64,000 bases of DNA from the NCBI RefSeq assembly GCF_001705435.1, contig NZ_MDEN01000065.1:1-64000 (forward strand), given 5' to 3'. The notes under the pieces are model-generated. The model saw only the letters and a program-made list of their open reading frames with translations, did not search any database and was not told where the DNA came from. A program made the position numbers and the translations under genes. Positions within the stretch are counted from its first letter, which is position 1. Each line of letters starts with the position of its first letter. This DNA is from Pseudomonas graminis. GTDB lineage: Bacteria > Pseudomonadota > Gammaproteobacteria > Pseudomonadales > Pseudomonadaceae. Below are positions 16,990-26,275 of this stretch, one piece after another.

Positions 16990-17103
16990 ATCGGTTTCCG
17001 TGTGTGCGTGTGCAGCAGCTTCGGGGAGAGACCGCCGAGTGTCAAACCCTGTAGGGAAGGGTGCCTTCCTCGCGCGCTCGTGCGGTGTTTATCCACGGTC
17101 CAG

Positions 17104-17134
17104 AAAAAAGCCCCGAACCTGGTGGGTCCGGGGC
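17104..17134 (-). terminator. Rho-independent terminator of mexEF-oprN
   Basis: On the minus strand GCCCCGGACC-CACCA-GGTTCGGGGC is followed by six T residues. It lies 71 bp after the oprN stop codon and is a textbook intrinsic terminator for the efflux operon. Confidence 0.9.
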
Positions 17135-17204
17135 CTTCGAGAGCGGCAGATCAGCGCTGCAGATCTGCTGCCGGTTGAGCGATCCCGCCGTTCATCCCGT
17201 GACC

Positions 17205-18602
17205 TCAGGCGTTCGGCTGCCAGCCACCGCCGAGAGCCTTGTAGATGGCCACGATGCCGCGATACAGATCGATTTCGGCCAGGGCCTGGCTGTCTTCGGC
17301 GGCCAGACGCTCGCGTTCGGCGTCCAGCAGGACGAGGAAGTCAGCCGTGCCTTCCCGGTACTGGATGTTCGCCAGATTGGCCGCCGATCGGCTGGCTTCA
17401 CTCTGCCGCACCAGCGACACCAGACGCTGCTGACGCTTGTCGTAGTCGCTGAACGCGTTTTCGGTTTCTTCCAGGGCCAGCAGCACTTGCTGCTCGTAAT
17501 TGGCCAGCGCGCCTTCGGCATCGGCATTGGCGCCGCGAATCCGCGCCCTCACGCTGCCCAAGTCAAACGCCGCCCAAGTGATGCTTGGGCCAAGGCCCCA
17601 CGCTTGTGCTGCGCCGGAACCAATCTGCGAACCGCGGCTGGCCGTGAAGCCGAGGAAACCGCTGAGGCTGACCCGTGGGAACAGGTCGGCGGTCTGTACG
17701 CCGATCCGCGCGGTTTGCGCCGCCAGTTGCCGTTCGGCACTGCGCACGTCCGGACGGTTTTCCAGCAGTTTGGTCGGGTCACCGATCGGCAGCGCCTTGG
17801 AGATCGCGGGCAGTTTGGCCGGGGCCAGCGTCACGGTCATGGCGTCCGGCCGTTCGCCGAGGAGGGTGGCGATGCGGTTGCGTTCGCGCACCTGTTCCGC
17901 CTGAAGCTGCGGAATGGTCGCTTCCACTGCCGCCAGACGCGCGTCGGAACGCACCACGTCGAGCTCGTTGCCCACGCCTTCATCTCGCAGTTGGGCAGTC
18001 ACCCGGCGGGATTCCTGCTGGTTTTTCAGGTTGTCCCGGGCGATGTTCTCGCGCAATTGCGCGCCACGCAGTTGGCCGTAGGCGTCGACCAGCTCGGCAA
18101 TCATCGTCACCTGCAGCTGGTAGAGGTTCGCTTCGGCAGCCTGTTGGTCGGCATCGCTGGCTTCCAGTTCGCGCTGGATACGGCCGAACAGGTCCAGTTC
18201 CCAGGCCATGTCCAGGCCCAGGTCGTAACGTTCCTGATTGATGCGCTGTTCAGTCTGCCCGGGCACCTGACCGCGGCCGACCTGGCTGCTCGCGCGGCTG
18301 GTCACCACCGGCATGGCGTCGTTGCTGATGTCGTCACGAATCGCACGGGACGCCTTCAGACGGGCGAAGGCGACGCGCAACTCGCGGTTGCCCTGCAGCG
18401 ATTCGGCGACCAGCTTGTTCAGGGTCGGGTCGTCGAACTGCTGCCACCAGATGGTCTCGATGTGGCTGCGGTCATAGGCCCGCTGGGTGGCGGCCTGGAT
18501 GTTGGCCGCCGCGGTTTCCGGCTTCTTGTAGTCCGGGCCGACGGCGCAGGCCGCCAGCGCCAGCACCAACAGGCTCGGCAGGAAGAGTTTTGCAGCCTTC
18601 AT
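17205..18602 (-). CDS. oprN: Outer-membrane efflux channel (OprN-like)
   Basis: Outer-membrane lipoprotein of 465 aa, NodT/OprM family, the exit duct of the RND pump. The lipobox LALAACAVGPDYKKPE gives a lipidated Cys near residue 20. The body shows the repeated helical hairpins of the family (LNKLVAESLQGNRELRVAFARLKASRA, RPDVRSAERQLAAQTARIGV, and AQAWGLGPSITWAAFDLG). The ATG at 18602 overlaps the pump-gene stop as TGATG and follows GGAGG; an in-frame TTG one codon upstream is a weaker alternative. It is the third gene of mexE-mexF-oprN. Confidence 0.92.
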   Translation of the reverse strand: MKAAKLFLPSLLVLALAACAVGPDYKKPETAAANIQAATQRAYDRSHIETIWWQQFDDPTLNKLVAESLQGNRELRVAFARLKASRAIRDDISNDAMPVVTSRASSQVGRGQVPGQTEQRINQERYDLGLDMAWELDLFGRIQRELEASDADQQAAEANLYQLQVTMIAELVDAYGQLRGAQLRENIARDNLKNQQESRRVTAQLRDEGVGNELDVVRSDARLAAVEATIPQLQAEQVRERNRIATLLGERPDAMTVTLAPAKLPAISKALPIGDPTKLLENRPDVRSAERQLAAQTARIGVQTADLFPRVSLSGFLGFTASRGSQIGSGAAQAWGLGPSITWAAFDLGSVRARIRGANADAEGALANYEQQVLLALEETENAFSDYDKRQQRLVSLVRQSEASRSAANLANIQYREGTADFLVLLDAERERLAAEDSQALAEIDLYRGIVAIYKALGGGWQPNA

Positions 18603-21600
18603 CAATGAGCCTCCGGGGCGGTGGTCTGAATGCGTTGTGCCTTGGCCGCCTTGCGCGCCTCTTTGCGTCCAACGTAGTTACGGATCAGTACATAGAAGAC
18701 CGGCGTCAGCAGCAGACCGAAGAAGGTCACACCGAGCATCCCGGAGAACACCGCCACGCCCATGGCATGACGCATTTCGGCACCGGCGCCGCTGGACAGC
18801 ACCAGCGGCACCACACCCATGATGAACGCGAAGGAGGTCATCAGGATCGGCCGCAGACGCAGGCGGCAGGCTTCAAGCACAGCCTCCAGCGGGGTCTTGC
18901 CCTTGTCCTGCTCATCCTTGGCGAACTCGACGATCAGAATCGCGTTCTTGCACGCCAGGCCCACCAGTACGATCAGGCCGATTTGGGTGAAGATGTTGTT
19001 GTCGCTCCCGGCGATGATCACGCCGGCAATGGCCGACAGCAGGGTCATCGGGACGATCAGGATCACCGCCAGCGGCAGGCTCCAGCTTTCATACAGCGCG
19101 GCCAGTACCAGGAACGCCAGCAGCACGCAGAGCGGGAAGACCAGCAACGCGGTGTTGCCCGACAGGATCTGTTGGTAGGTCAGGTCGGTCCACTCGTAGG
19201 TCATGCCGTTGGGCAGTTCTTCCTTGAGCAGTTTTTCCATCGCCACCTGCGCCTGACCCGAGCTGAAACCCGGACCGGCTGCGCCGTTGATCTCGGCGGT
19301 GATGAAGCCGTTGTAGTGCATGACGCGGTCCGGGCCCGAGGTGTTGGTGACTTTCAGCAGTGTCGCCAACGGGATCATTTCGCCACGGTTGTTGCGCACT
19401 TTCAGTTGACCGATCTGTTCAGCGTCCTGACGGAACTGCTGCTCAGCCTGCACGTTGACCTGATAGGTCCGGCCGAAACGGTTGAAGTCGTTGGCGTACA
19501 GCGAGCCCAGGTAGACCTGCAGGGTGTCGAAGATGTCGCTGATCGGCACGCCGAGGGTCTTGGCCTTCTCGCGGTCGATGGCGGCATCGACCTGGGGCAC
19601 GTTCACCGTGTAGCTGGTGAACAGCGCCGCCAGTTCCGGCACGCTGCGGCTCTTGCCGATGATGTTCATCGTCTCTTTGTACAGCTCGTCGTAACCCAGG
19701 TTGCCACGGTCTTCGATCTGCAGGCGGAAACCGCCGATCGTGCCCAGGCCTTGTACCGGCGGCGGCGGGAAGATCGCCATGTAGGCTTCCTGAATCCCCG
19801 CATATTTGCCGTTGAGGGCGCCCGCGATGGCACCGGCCGACTGGTCGGCTGCCGTGCGATCTTCGAACGGTTTGAGCGTGACGAACACGATGCCGGAGTT
19901 CGGGCTGTTGGTGAAACCGTTGATGGACAAGCCCGGGAAGGCCACGGCGCTTTCAACGCCCGGTTGCTTCAGCGCGATGTCGGACATGCGCTTGATCACG
20001 TCTTCGGTGCGGTCCAGGCTCGCGGCGTCCGGCAATTGCGCGAACGCCACCAGGTACTGTTTATCCTGCGCCGGCACGAAACCGGTTGGCGTGGTGGAGA
20101 AACCCAGCCAGGTCATGACGATCAGGCCGGCGTACACCACCAGCGCCACACCGCTGACGCGGATCACCCGACCCACCGTGCTCACATAACCGTTACTGGC
20201 CTTGACGAAGAATCGGTTGAATGGCCGGAACAGCCAGGCGCCGAACAGCTTGTCGAGGAAGCGCGAGAAGCCATCCTTCGGTGCATCGTGAGCGCGCAGC
20301 AGCACGGCCGCCAGGGCAGGTGACAGAGTCAGGGAGTTGAAGGCCGAGATCACCGTCGAGATGGCAATCGTCAGCGCAAACTGTTTATAGAATTGCCCGG
20401 TCAGCCCGGAGATGAACGCCGCCGGAATGAACACCGCACACAGCACCAGGGCCGTGGCGATGATCGGGCCGGTCACTTCACGCATGGCGATCTGTGTGGC
20501 CTCCATCGGTTCATGACCCAGCTCGATGTTCCGCTCGACGTTCTCCACCACCACGATGGCGTCGTCCACGACGATACCGATCGCCAGTACCAGCCCGAAC
20601 AGCGACAGCGCGTTGAGGGAGAAGCCGAACAGGTGCATGACCGCGAAGGTACCGATCAGCGACACCGGTACGGCGGCCAGCGGGATGATCGAAGCGCGCC
20701 AGGTCTGCAGGAACAGAATCACCACGAGTACGACGAGGATCAGCGCTTCGAAGAGCGTGTGAACCACCGCCTCGATGGAGCCGCGCACGAAGATCGTAGG
20801 GTCATAGACGATGCTGTAGTCCATGCCTTCCGGGAAGTTTTTCTTCAGCTGTTCCATCTCGCCGCGCACTTCGTTGGAAATGTCGATAGCGTTGGAGCCC
20901 GGGCGCTGGAAGATCGGGATCGCCACCGCCGGCTGGTTGTTCAGCAACGAGCGCAAGGCGTACTGGCTGGAGCCCAGCTCGACGCGAGCGATGTCTTTGA
21001 CCCGGGTGATTTCGCCGTTGTCGCCGGCGCGCACGATGATGTTCTCGAACTCTTCCTCAGAGACCAGACGGCCCTGGGTGTTGATCGACATCTGGAAGCT
21101 GGTGGCGCTCGGGGAGGGCGGTGCGCCCAGTTGACCGGCGGCCACCTGGCGGTTCTGCTCGCGGATGGCGTTAACCACATCGGTCGCGGTGATATTGCGC
21201 GAAGCGGTTTTGTTCGGGTCGAGCCAGACACGCAGCGAGTAGTCGCCCATGCCGAACAGCTGCACGTCGCCGACACCGTTCAGGCGCGCCAGCTCGTCCT
21301 TGATGTTGAGGACCGCGTAGTTGGACAGGTACAGCATGTCGTAACGCTGATCCGGCGAGGTCAAGTGGACCACCATCGTCAGGTCAGGCGAGGCCTTGTC
21401 GACCGTAATACCGATGCGTGTCACTTCTTCCGGCAGCTTCGGCTCGGTCCGGGTGACCCGGTTCTGCACCTGCACTTGCGCGGTGTCGAGGTTGGTCCCC
21501 AGCGCAAAGGTGATGGTCAGGGTCAGCTTGCCGTCGGCCGTGGCCTGGGAGGACATGTAAAGCATGTTCTCGACGCCGGTGATCGCCTGTTCCAGTGGCG

Positions 21601-21793
21601 CGGCGACGGTTTCGCCGATCACTTTCGGGTTGGCGCCGGGGAAGTTGGCGCGCACGACAACGGTCGGCGGCACGACTTCCGGGTATTCACTGATCGGCAG
21701 CTGGAACAGCGAGATCGCGCCGGCGATCAGGATCAGCAGCGAGAGCACCGCTGCGAAGATCGGCCGCGTGATAAAGAACTTGGAGAAATTCAT
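18602..21793 (-). CDS. mexF: RND multidrug efflux pump, inner-membrane (MexF-like)
   Basis: Proton-driven drug exporter of 1063 aa with twelve membrane helices and two large periplasmic loops. It begins MNFSKFFITRPIFAAVLSLL, as in HAE1-family pumps. The proton-relay pair is in helix 4 (AIGIVVDDAIVVVENVERN). The pore and docking regions include ITGVENMLYMSSQATADGK. The whole sequence looks most like MexF of P. aeruginosa, whose substrates include chloramphenicol, quinolones and trimethoprim; the specificity here is inferred. It starts 12 bp after mexE and ends overlapping oprN. Confidence 0.95.
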   Translation of the reverse strand: MNFSKFFITRPIFAAVLSLLILIAGAISLFQLPISEYPEVVPPTVVVRANFPGANPKVIGETVAAPLEQAITGVENMLYMSSQATADGKLTLTITFALGTNLDTAQVQVQNRVTRTEPKLPEEVTRIGITVDKASPDLTMVVHLTSPDQRYDMLYLSNYAVLNIKDELARLNGVGDVQLFGMGDYSLRVWLDPNKTASRNITATDVVNAIREQNRQVAAGQLGAPPSPSATSFQMSINTQGRLVSEEEFENIIVRAGDNGEITRVKDIARVELGSSQYALRSLLNNQPAVAIPIFQRPGSNAIDISNEVRGEMEQLKKNFPEGMDYSIVYDPTIFVRGSIEAVVHTLFEALILVVLVVILFLQTWRASIIPLAAVPVSLIGTFAVMHLFGFSLNALSLFGLVLAIGIVVDDAIVVVENVERNIELGHEPMEATQIAMREVTGPIIATALVLCAVFIPAAFISGLTGQFYKQFALTIAISTVISAFNSLTLSPALAAVLLRAHDAPKDGFSRFLDKLFGAWLFRPFNRFFVKASNGYVSTVGRVIRVSGVALVVYAGLIVMTWLGFSTTPTGFVPAQDKQYLVAFAQLPDAASLDRTEDVIKRMSDIALKQPGVESAVAFPGLSINGFTNSPNSGIVFVTLKPFEDRTAADQSAGAIAGALNGKYAGIQEAYMAIFPPPPVQGLGTIGGFRLQIEDRGNLGYDELYKETMNIIGKSRSVPELAALFTSYTVNVPQVDAAIDREKAKTLGVPISDIFDTLQVYLGSLYANDFNRFGRTYQVNVQAEQQFRQDAEQIGQLKVRNNRGEMIPLATLLKVTNTSGPDRVMHYNGFITAEINGAAGPGFSSGQAQVAMEKLLKEELPNGMTYEWTDLTYQQILSGNTALLVFPLCVLLAFLVLAALYESWSLPLAVILIVPMTLLSAIAGVIIAGSDNNIFTQIGLIVLVGLACKNAILIVEFAKDEQDKGKTPLEAVLEACRLRLRPILMTSFAFIMGVVPLVLSSGAGAEMRHAMGVAVFSGMLGVTFFGLLLTPVFYVLIRNYVGRKEARKAAKAQRIQTTAPEAH

Positions 21794-21805
21794 CGTGTGT
21801 GTTCC

Positions 21806-23047
21806 TTAACCGCGTGGCGTGGCGGAAGCAGCCACCTTGGCGTCCAGCTTGGGCTGGGCCTTGGGTGCGTTGCTGGCTTCGAGCGCCTGGCGTTGTTGTT
21901 GCAGTGCAGTGAGTGTTTCGTCGCTGGCCATCGGCGTGTCCTGGGGGTCAACCGGTGAACCCGGACGCACGCGCTGCAGGCCGGTGACGACGATGCGGTC
22001 GTCTTTGCTCAGACCGCTGCGCACGATGCGCAAGCCTTCAAGCTTCGGCCCCAGATCAACGCTGCGGTAGATCGCCTTGTTGTCCTTGTCGACCACCAGC
22101 ACGAATTTCTTGCCCAGGTCGGTGCCGACCGCTTCGTCCTTGATCAGCATGGCCGAATAGGTGCCGCTGCCGACCAGCTTCAGGCGTGCGTAAAGCCCCG
22201 GGGTGTATTCGCCCTTGCTGTTGTCGAACACGGCCCGGCCACGGATGGTGCCGGTGCGCGGATTGACCTGGTTGTCGACGAAGTTCATCTGACCCAGGTG
22301 CGGGTTTTCCGCTTCGTTGGACAGGCCCATGTACACCGGCGTCGTTGCGCCGCGCTTGCCGTCGCGGGCCAGCTGGTTGTATTTGAGGAACACGCGCTCG
22401 TCGGCGTCGAAGTAGGCGTAGACCTTGTCGGTCGAGACCAGGCTGGTGAGGATGGTCTGATCGGCGGTCACGATGTTGCCGGCGGTGATTTCCGCACGGC
22501 TGACGCGGCCGGTGATGGGTGCCGTAACGCGGGTGAAACTCAGGTTCAGGCGCGCCAGATCAAGCTGTGCCTGGATGGCGGCAACGGCGGCTTTGGATTC
22601 CTGGGCGGTGGTGGTGCGTGAGTCGGCGAGTTCGGCGGAGATCGCATTGTTGGTGCGCAGACGTTCGCCACGCTGGGCTTCATTGGTACTGCGCTGGGCA
22701 GCGGCCTTGGACTGCTGCAGTTGCGCTTCCAGACGATGCACTTCCGCTTCGAACGGGCGGGGGTCGATCTGGAACAGCAGGTCGCCTTTCTTCACCAACG
22801 CGCCATCAGTGAAGGCAACCGAATCGATCTGGCCGGAAACACGCGGACGAACCTGAACGGTCTCCGGCGATTCCAGGCGGGCGGTGACTTCGTCCCACTC
22901 GTTGACCGGTTGCTCGATCACCTTGGCCACGTTGACTTTCGCCGCCGCCGGCGCAACCGTCGCTTCAGGCGTCCGGCCGCACGCGCTGATGACCACAAGG
23001 GTCAACGCGGCGAGGGGATAGCGCAAAGGAGTTAAAGACTGAAGCAT
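21806..23047 (-). CDS. mexE: RND efflux periplasmic adaptor (MexE-like)
   Basis: Membrane fusion protein of 413 aa linking MexF to OprN. A lipoprotein signal is visible (LTLVVISACGRTPEA). Family domains follow in order: barrel-sandwich half (VRPRVSGQIDSVAFTDGALVKKGD), alpha-hairpin coiled coil (about residues 105-165), second lipoyl half (LNLSFTRVTAPITGRVSRAEITAGN), beta-barrel and membrane-proximal parts. The N-terminal NEWDEVTARLESPETVQ is typical of MexE. It is the first gene of the operon. A candidate MexT site lies about 80 bp upstream. Confidence 0.93.
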   Translation of the reverse strand: MLQSLTPLRYPLAALTLVVISACGRTPEATVAPAAAKVNVAKVIEQPVNEWDEVTARLESPETVQVRPRVSGQIDSVAFTDGALVKKGDLLFQIDPRPFEAEVHRLEAQLQQSKAAAQRSTNEAQRGERLRTNNAISAELADSRTTTAQESKAAVAAIQAQLDLARLNLSFTRVTAPITGRVSRAEITAGNIVTADQTILTSLVSTDKVYAYFDADERVFLKYNQLARDGKRGATTPVYMGLSNEAENPHLGQMNFVDNQVNPRTGTIRGRAVFDNSKGEYTPGLYARLKLVGSGTYSAMLIKDEAVGTDLGKKFVLVVDKDNKAIYRSVDLGPKLEGLRIVRSGLSKDDRIVVTGLQRVRPGSPVDPQDTPMASDETLTALQQQRQALEASNAPKAQPKLDAKVAASATPRG

Positions 23048-23122
23048 GGGAGAATCCGCCGATGTTATTGAGATGGGCGGATAATGTTCTCGGGGGTGTT
23101 ATTGCACGAATCGAATGACACG

Positions 23123-23146
23123 AAGGTAACTATCAGTGGTAATGAT
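23123..23146 (-). promoter_or_regulatory. Candidate MexT box upstream of mexE
   Basis: Read on the minus strand, the site is ATCA-N5-ACTGAT-N4-ACCTT. It fits the spacing of the MexT consensus ATCA-N5-GTCGAT-N4-ACYAT and matches 11 of its 15 fixed bases by my count. Its core CCACTGATAGT (23129-23139) also occurs upstream of mexS (32642-32652). It ends 75 bp before the mexE ATG. Confidence 0.6.
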
Positions 23147-23297
23147 GTTCGGCGTCATAAAAGGTCTGCAATTGATAGGCTGCACCGCCCTGCAGCGTCT
23201 TTCTATACCTCCATTATTTGAGGGCTTATTGCGTTGATCCACCCTAAGCCCCAATGAAATTCCAAGCCGGTCGTACCGGGATGCCACGGTGCCTTTA

Positions 23298-23389
23298 GTG
23301 GGATCGGCTTCAGCCGGGAAGAGGCCGGCATCAACACCACACATTTGCAGCGTGACCACTGATGCATTCCCGGCTAAAGCCGGTCCTAC
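23298..23389. repeat. REPIN (inverted REP pair) 3
   Basis: Left arm gtgggatcggcttcagccgg, right arm ttcccggctaaagccggtcc, with a spacer resembling that of the REPINs near 12.2 kb. It lies between the mexE promoter and the hydrolase gene. The rest of the 505-bp gap (23048-23552) holds the MexT box and no supported gene. Confidence 0.85.
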
Positions 23390-23552
23390 TGAATGCACGC
23401 GGGATCTGAGCGGGACCGAGTTTGCTATCGCTGCTCACATGAGGCCTGGCAACGTTGCAAAAACCGCAATGGTGAGTTGAGTTTTCTGGTGATTCACGAC
23501 GGTCACTGCCGGCAATAGGCTTCAGCATGAATCCACTCATGCAGGTCTCCCA

Positions 23553-24593
23553 ATGACTACCATCGATCCGGCCACCTCGTCGAACATCAAGCCTGGCATC
23601 AGTCGCCGCGGCATCTTGCAAGAGTCCGCGATGGGAGCAGCGTCCGCGGCCGCTGCTTCATTCGTGGGCGCTGCATCCGCCAGCTCACTCCCATCCGCTC
23701 AGCAGGGCAGCATTGAGGTCGATGATGCATTCGATGTCAGGTTCCACACGCAAAAGGTCGGCGACGTCGAGGTGTTCTACCGCGAAGTCGGTGCCAAAGA
23801 CGCTCCTGTGCTTTTGCTGCTCCACGGCTTCCCGAGCGCAAGCCACATGTTCCGCACCTTGATGCCATTGCTGGCCAGCCAGTACCGCCTGATCGCGCCG
23901 GATTTGCCCGGTTTCGGCAACACCCAAGCCCCGCCGCGGGGCCAGTTCGATTACACCTTCGACAACCTCTACAAGGTGGTCGAAGGGTTCACCGAGGCGC
24001 TGGGGCTGACTCAATACGCGCTGTATCTGTTCGACTACGGGGCGCCCACCGGCCTGCGCCTCGCCGCCGCCAACCCGGAAAAGGTGACGGCCATCATCAG
24101 CCAGAACGGTAACGCCTACCTTGAAGGCTTCAGCGATCAGTGGGATCCGTGGCAAGCCTATTGGCGTGATCCTTCGGCGGCCAACCGCGAAGCCTGTCGC
24201 CCGTCGCTGTCGCCGAAGACCATTCGTGATTGGCAATACGGCACCGGTGCCGATCCCGAGAAGCTCTCGCCCGACGGCTACAACCTGGACATTTTTTACA
24301 TGGCCCGGCCCGGCGCGGAGGACATCCAGCTGGACCTGATTCTCGACTACCGCACCAACGTCGCCGCCTATCCCGCGTTCCAGGCGTATCTGCGCACGCA
24401 CCAACCGCCGTTGCTCGCCGTATGGGGCGAGCACGACCCGGCCTTCATCCCGCCGGGTGCGCTGGCGTTTCGCAAGGACATCCCGAACGCCGAGGTCCAT
24501 CTTCTGGACGCCGGACACTTTGCGCTGGAGACCCATGCGCCCGAGATAGCGCAGTACATTCGGGATTTCCTGGCGCGCAAGCTGAAGGCGTGA
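23553..24593 (+). CDS. Tat-exported alpha/beta hydrolase (Asp-nucleophile type)
   Basis: Hydrolase of 346 aa with a twin-arginine signal (SRRGIL at residues 17-22, then an Ala-rich hydrophobic stretch to about residue 45), so it should fold in the cytoplasm and act in the periplasm. The alpha/beta fold has the oxyanion motif HGFP (from H91). The nucleophile elbow is LYLFDYGAPTG, with Asp161 rather than Ser, as in haloalkane dehalogenases and epoxide hydrolases. The acid lies in WGEHDPAF and the His in DAGHFALET. Substrate unknown. A short motif resembling AGGT precedes the ATG. It sits alone after the mexE promoter region. Confidence 0.8.
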   Translation: MTTIDPATSSNIKPGISRRGILQESAMGAASAAAASFVGAASASSLPSAQQGSIEVDDAFDVRFHTQKVGDVEVFYREVGAKDAPVLLLLHGFPSASHMFRTLMPLLASQYRLIAPDLPGFGNTQAPPRGQFDYTFDNLYKVVEGFTEALGLTQYALYLFDYGAPTGLRLAAANPEKVTAIISQNGNAYLEGFSDQWDPWQAYWRDPSAANREACRPSLSPKTIRDWQYGTGADPEKLSPDGYNLDIFYMARPGAEDIQLDLILDYRTNVAAYPAFQAYLRTHQPPLLAVWGEHDPAFIPPGALAFRKDIPNAEVHLLDAGHFALETHAPEIAQYIRDFLARKLKA

Positions 24594-24686
24594 GAACGCC
24601 TGTGTCTCCGCGTCATCTAGCGGTGATGCGCTGAGGCGCTTGCTCGGGCCTTTTAATAAAAGAGCATGGACTCGGCATAGCGCACT

Positions 24687-24706
24687 GATTAGAATCATTC
24701 GCATTT
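24687..24706 (+). promoter_or_regulatory. Candidate Fur box upstream of the iron sigma factor
   Basis: gattagaatcattcgcattt resembles the Fur consensus (GATAATGATAATCATTATC) and the pattern commonly seen before FecI-type sigma genes in Pseudomonas. It ends 28 bp before the sigma ATG. Iron-dependent repression is inferred. Confidence 0.65.
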
Positions 24707-24734
24707 GGCGCATCCATCGCTCAAGGCTCCTGTC

Positions 24735-25244
24735 ATGATTGACACAGCGACGCTCCCTCCGCAGACCTTGCATTCCCTGTACCGCGACCATCACGGCTGG
24801 CTTGAAAACTGGCTGCGCAAGCGAATGGGCAATGCCTGGGATGCGGCGGACCTGAGTCAGGACACCTTTTTACGGGTGCTGTCCAGCTCGCAACAGATCG
24901 CCGATATGCGGGAACCACGGGCATTTTTGCTGACCGTGGGCAAGCGCCTGCTCAGCAATTTCTACACGCGGCGCAGTCTTGAGCAGGCCTATCTGGAGGC
25001 GTTGGCCCGGTTGCCTGAGGACAGCGTGCCGTCCCCCGAACAGCGTTGGCTGCTGCTGGAAACCCTGCAAGCACTCGACGAGTTGCTGGACGGTCTGCCG
25101 GCGGCGGTACGTCGGACATTTCTCTGGAGTCAGCTCGAAGGCCTGGGCTACCGCGACATTGCGCAGCGCCTTGAAGTGTCGGAGCGCACCGTCAAACGCT
25201 ACATGGCGCAAGCCTATGAGCACTGCCTGCTGGTGGATTGGTGA
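24735..25244 (+). CDS. ECF sigma factor, FecI/iron type
   Basis: Extracytoplasmic-function sigma factor of 169 aa. Region 2 reads LENWLRKRMGNAWDAADLSQDTFLRVL, and region 4 is a helix-turn-helix (GYRDIAQRLEVSERTVKRYMAQAYEHC). The DAADLSQDTF box is typical of FecI/PvdS-like factors. It should direct transcription of the TonB receptor two genes downstream when its anti-sigma partner is triggered. I chose ATG at 24735 after AAGG; an ATG 30 nt earlier is open but lies next to the Fur-like site. The stop overlaps the fecR-like start. Confidence 0.9.
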   Translation: MIDTATLPPQTLHSLYRDHHGWLENWLRKRMGNAWDAADLSQDTFLRVLSSSQQIADMREPRAFLLTVGKRLLSNFYTRRSLEQAYLEALARLPEDSVPSPEQRWLLLETLQALDELLDGLPAAVRRTFLWSQLEGLGYRDIAQRLEVSERTVKRYMAQAYEHCLLVDW

Positions 25245-26206
25245 TTCGGTCGTCACCTTCGAACGAAGAGCGCGAGGTGATTCGCAGCGCTGCACGATGG
25301 CTGGCGCTGCTCGAATCCGGCAGTGCCAGTGAGGAAGACCACGCCATGCTGCAGCACTGGCGCGACAGTGCGGTCGACAACGAGCGCGCCTGGCAAAAGG
25401 CTCAGCAACTGCGCCAGCGTTTTTCGGCCTTGCCGGCCAATCTGGCAATGGCGACGCTGGACCGTCCCGACCCGGCTCGACGTGCCGCGCTGAAAAGGGC
25501 ATTGGGGGTTGTCGCACTGGCTCCGGCGGTATGGCTGCTGGCACGTCAGTTACCGCTGGAGGTCTGGCGCGCCGACCTGCACACCGCTATTGGAGAACAC
25601 CAGCGACTGACACTGGCCGATGGCAGTGTCCTGCAGCTGAACACCGACAGCGCCGTCAACGTCGATCTCGGTGCCCGGCAGATCACGCTGATACGCGGAG
25701 AAATCGCACTCAACGTGCCGGGTAGCGCGCCGTTGTCCATCGACGGTCCCTACGGTCGTGTCAGGGTCAGTCAGGGTGAGGTCTGCGTGCGTCTTGACCC
25801 GAACCACTGCCGGGTTTCGGTGGTCCGCGGTTCGGTGCAGGTCCATCCGTTGCAAGGCCCTGCGCTGGTTTTGCAGGCGCAACAGCAGATCAGCCTGCGC
25901 GCAGACGGCGCAGGGCCGGTCACCGCGTTCGACGCCATGCTGCCCGGCTGGCGCGACGGCGTGCTGACTGCGCAGAATCAGCCGTTGGGCGATTTTCTGC
26001 GAGAGCTCGGTCGATACCGCCCCGGCCTGCTGCGTTGGGAGCCCGAGCTTGAAGCATTACGGGTCACCGGCAGTTTCAAGCTCGATAACACCGACCGGGT
26101 TCTGTCGCTGCTGGCAGCCAGTCTGCCGGTAGACATTCATATGCGTACCCGCTACTGGGTCACCCTGGCGCCCCGAAAAAACACACCCGCAAAAAATAGT
26201 GCGTGA
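25241..26206 (+). CDS. FecR-type anti-sigma regulator
   Basis: Inner-membrane sigma regulator of 321 aa. The cytoplasmic N-terminal domain (about residues 10-60, AARWLALLESGSASEEDHAMLQHW, DUF4880-like) binds the sigma factor. A single membrane helix follows (about 88-103, ALGVVALAPAVWLLA), then the periplasmic FecR domain (HQRLTLADGSVLQLNTDSAVNV, ITLIRGEIALNV). The C-terminal part resembles the STN-interacting domain that senses the loaded receptor. It starts at GTG within the sigma-gene stop (GTGA overlap), which implies coupled translation. The partner receptor follows 69 bp downstream. Confidence 0.92.
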   Translation: MIRSSPSNEEREVIRSAARWLALLESGSASEEDHAMLQHWRDSAVDNERAWQKAQQLRQRFSALPANLAMATLDRPDPARRAALKRALGVVALAPAVWLLARQLPLEVWRADLHTAIGEHQRLTLADGSVLQLNTDSAVNVDLGARQITLIRGEIALNVPGSAPLSIDGPYGRVRVSQGEVCVRLDPNHCRVSVVRGSVQVHPLQGPALVLQAQQQISLRADGAGPVTAFDAMLPGWRDGVLTAQNQPLGDFLRELGRYRPGLLRWEPELEALRVTGSFKLDNTDRVLSLLAASLPVDIHMRTRYWVTLAPRKNTPAKNSA

Positions 26207-26275
26207 AGCCTGTCCCTTTTTTTCGTCCCGCCGGTCATTCCAGGTAGTGAAAAAAAATGACGAGAGCTTTCCTTT

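Noticed and set aside
18590..21958. Long open frames of 577 and 521 codons on the + strand
   Set aside because: They lie opposite mexF and oprN, whose protein matches are unambiguous; high GC content keeps antisense frames open, and the translations are Arg/Gln/His-rich with no family features.
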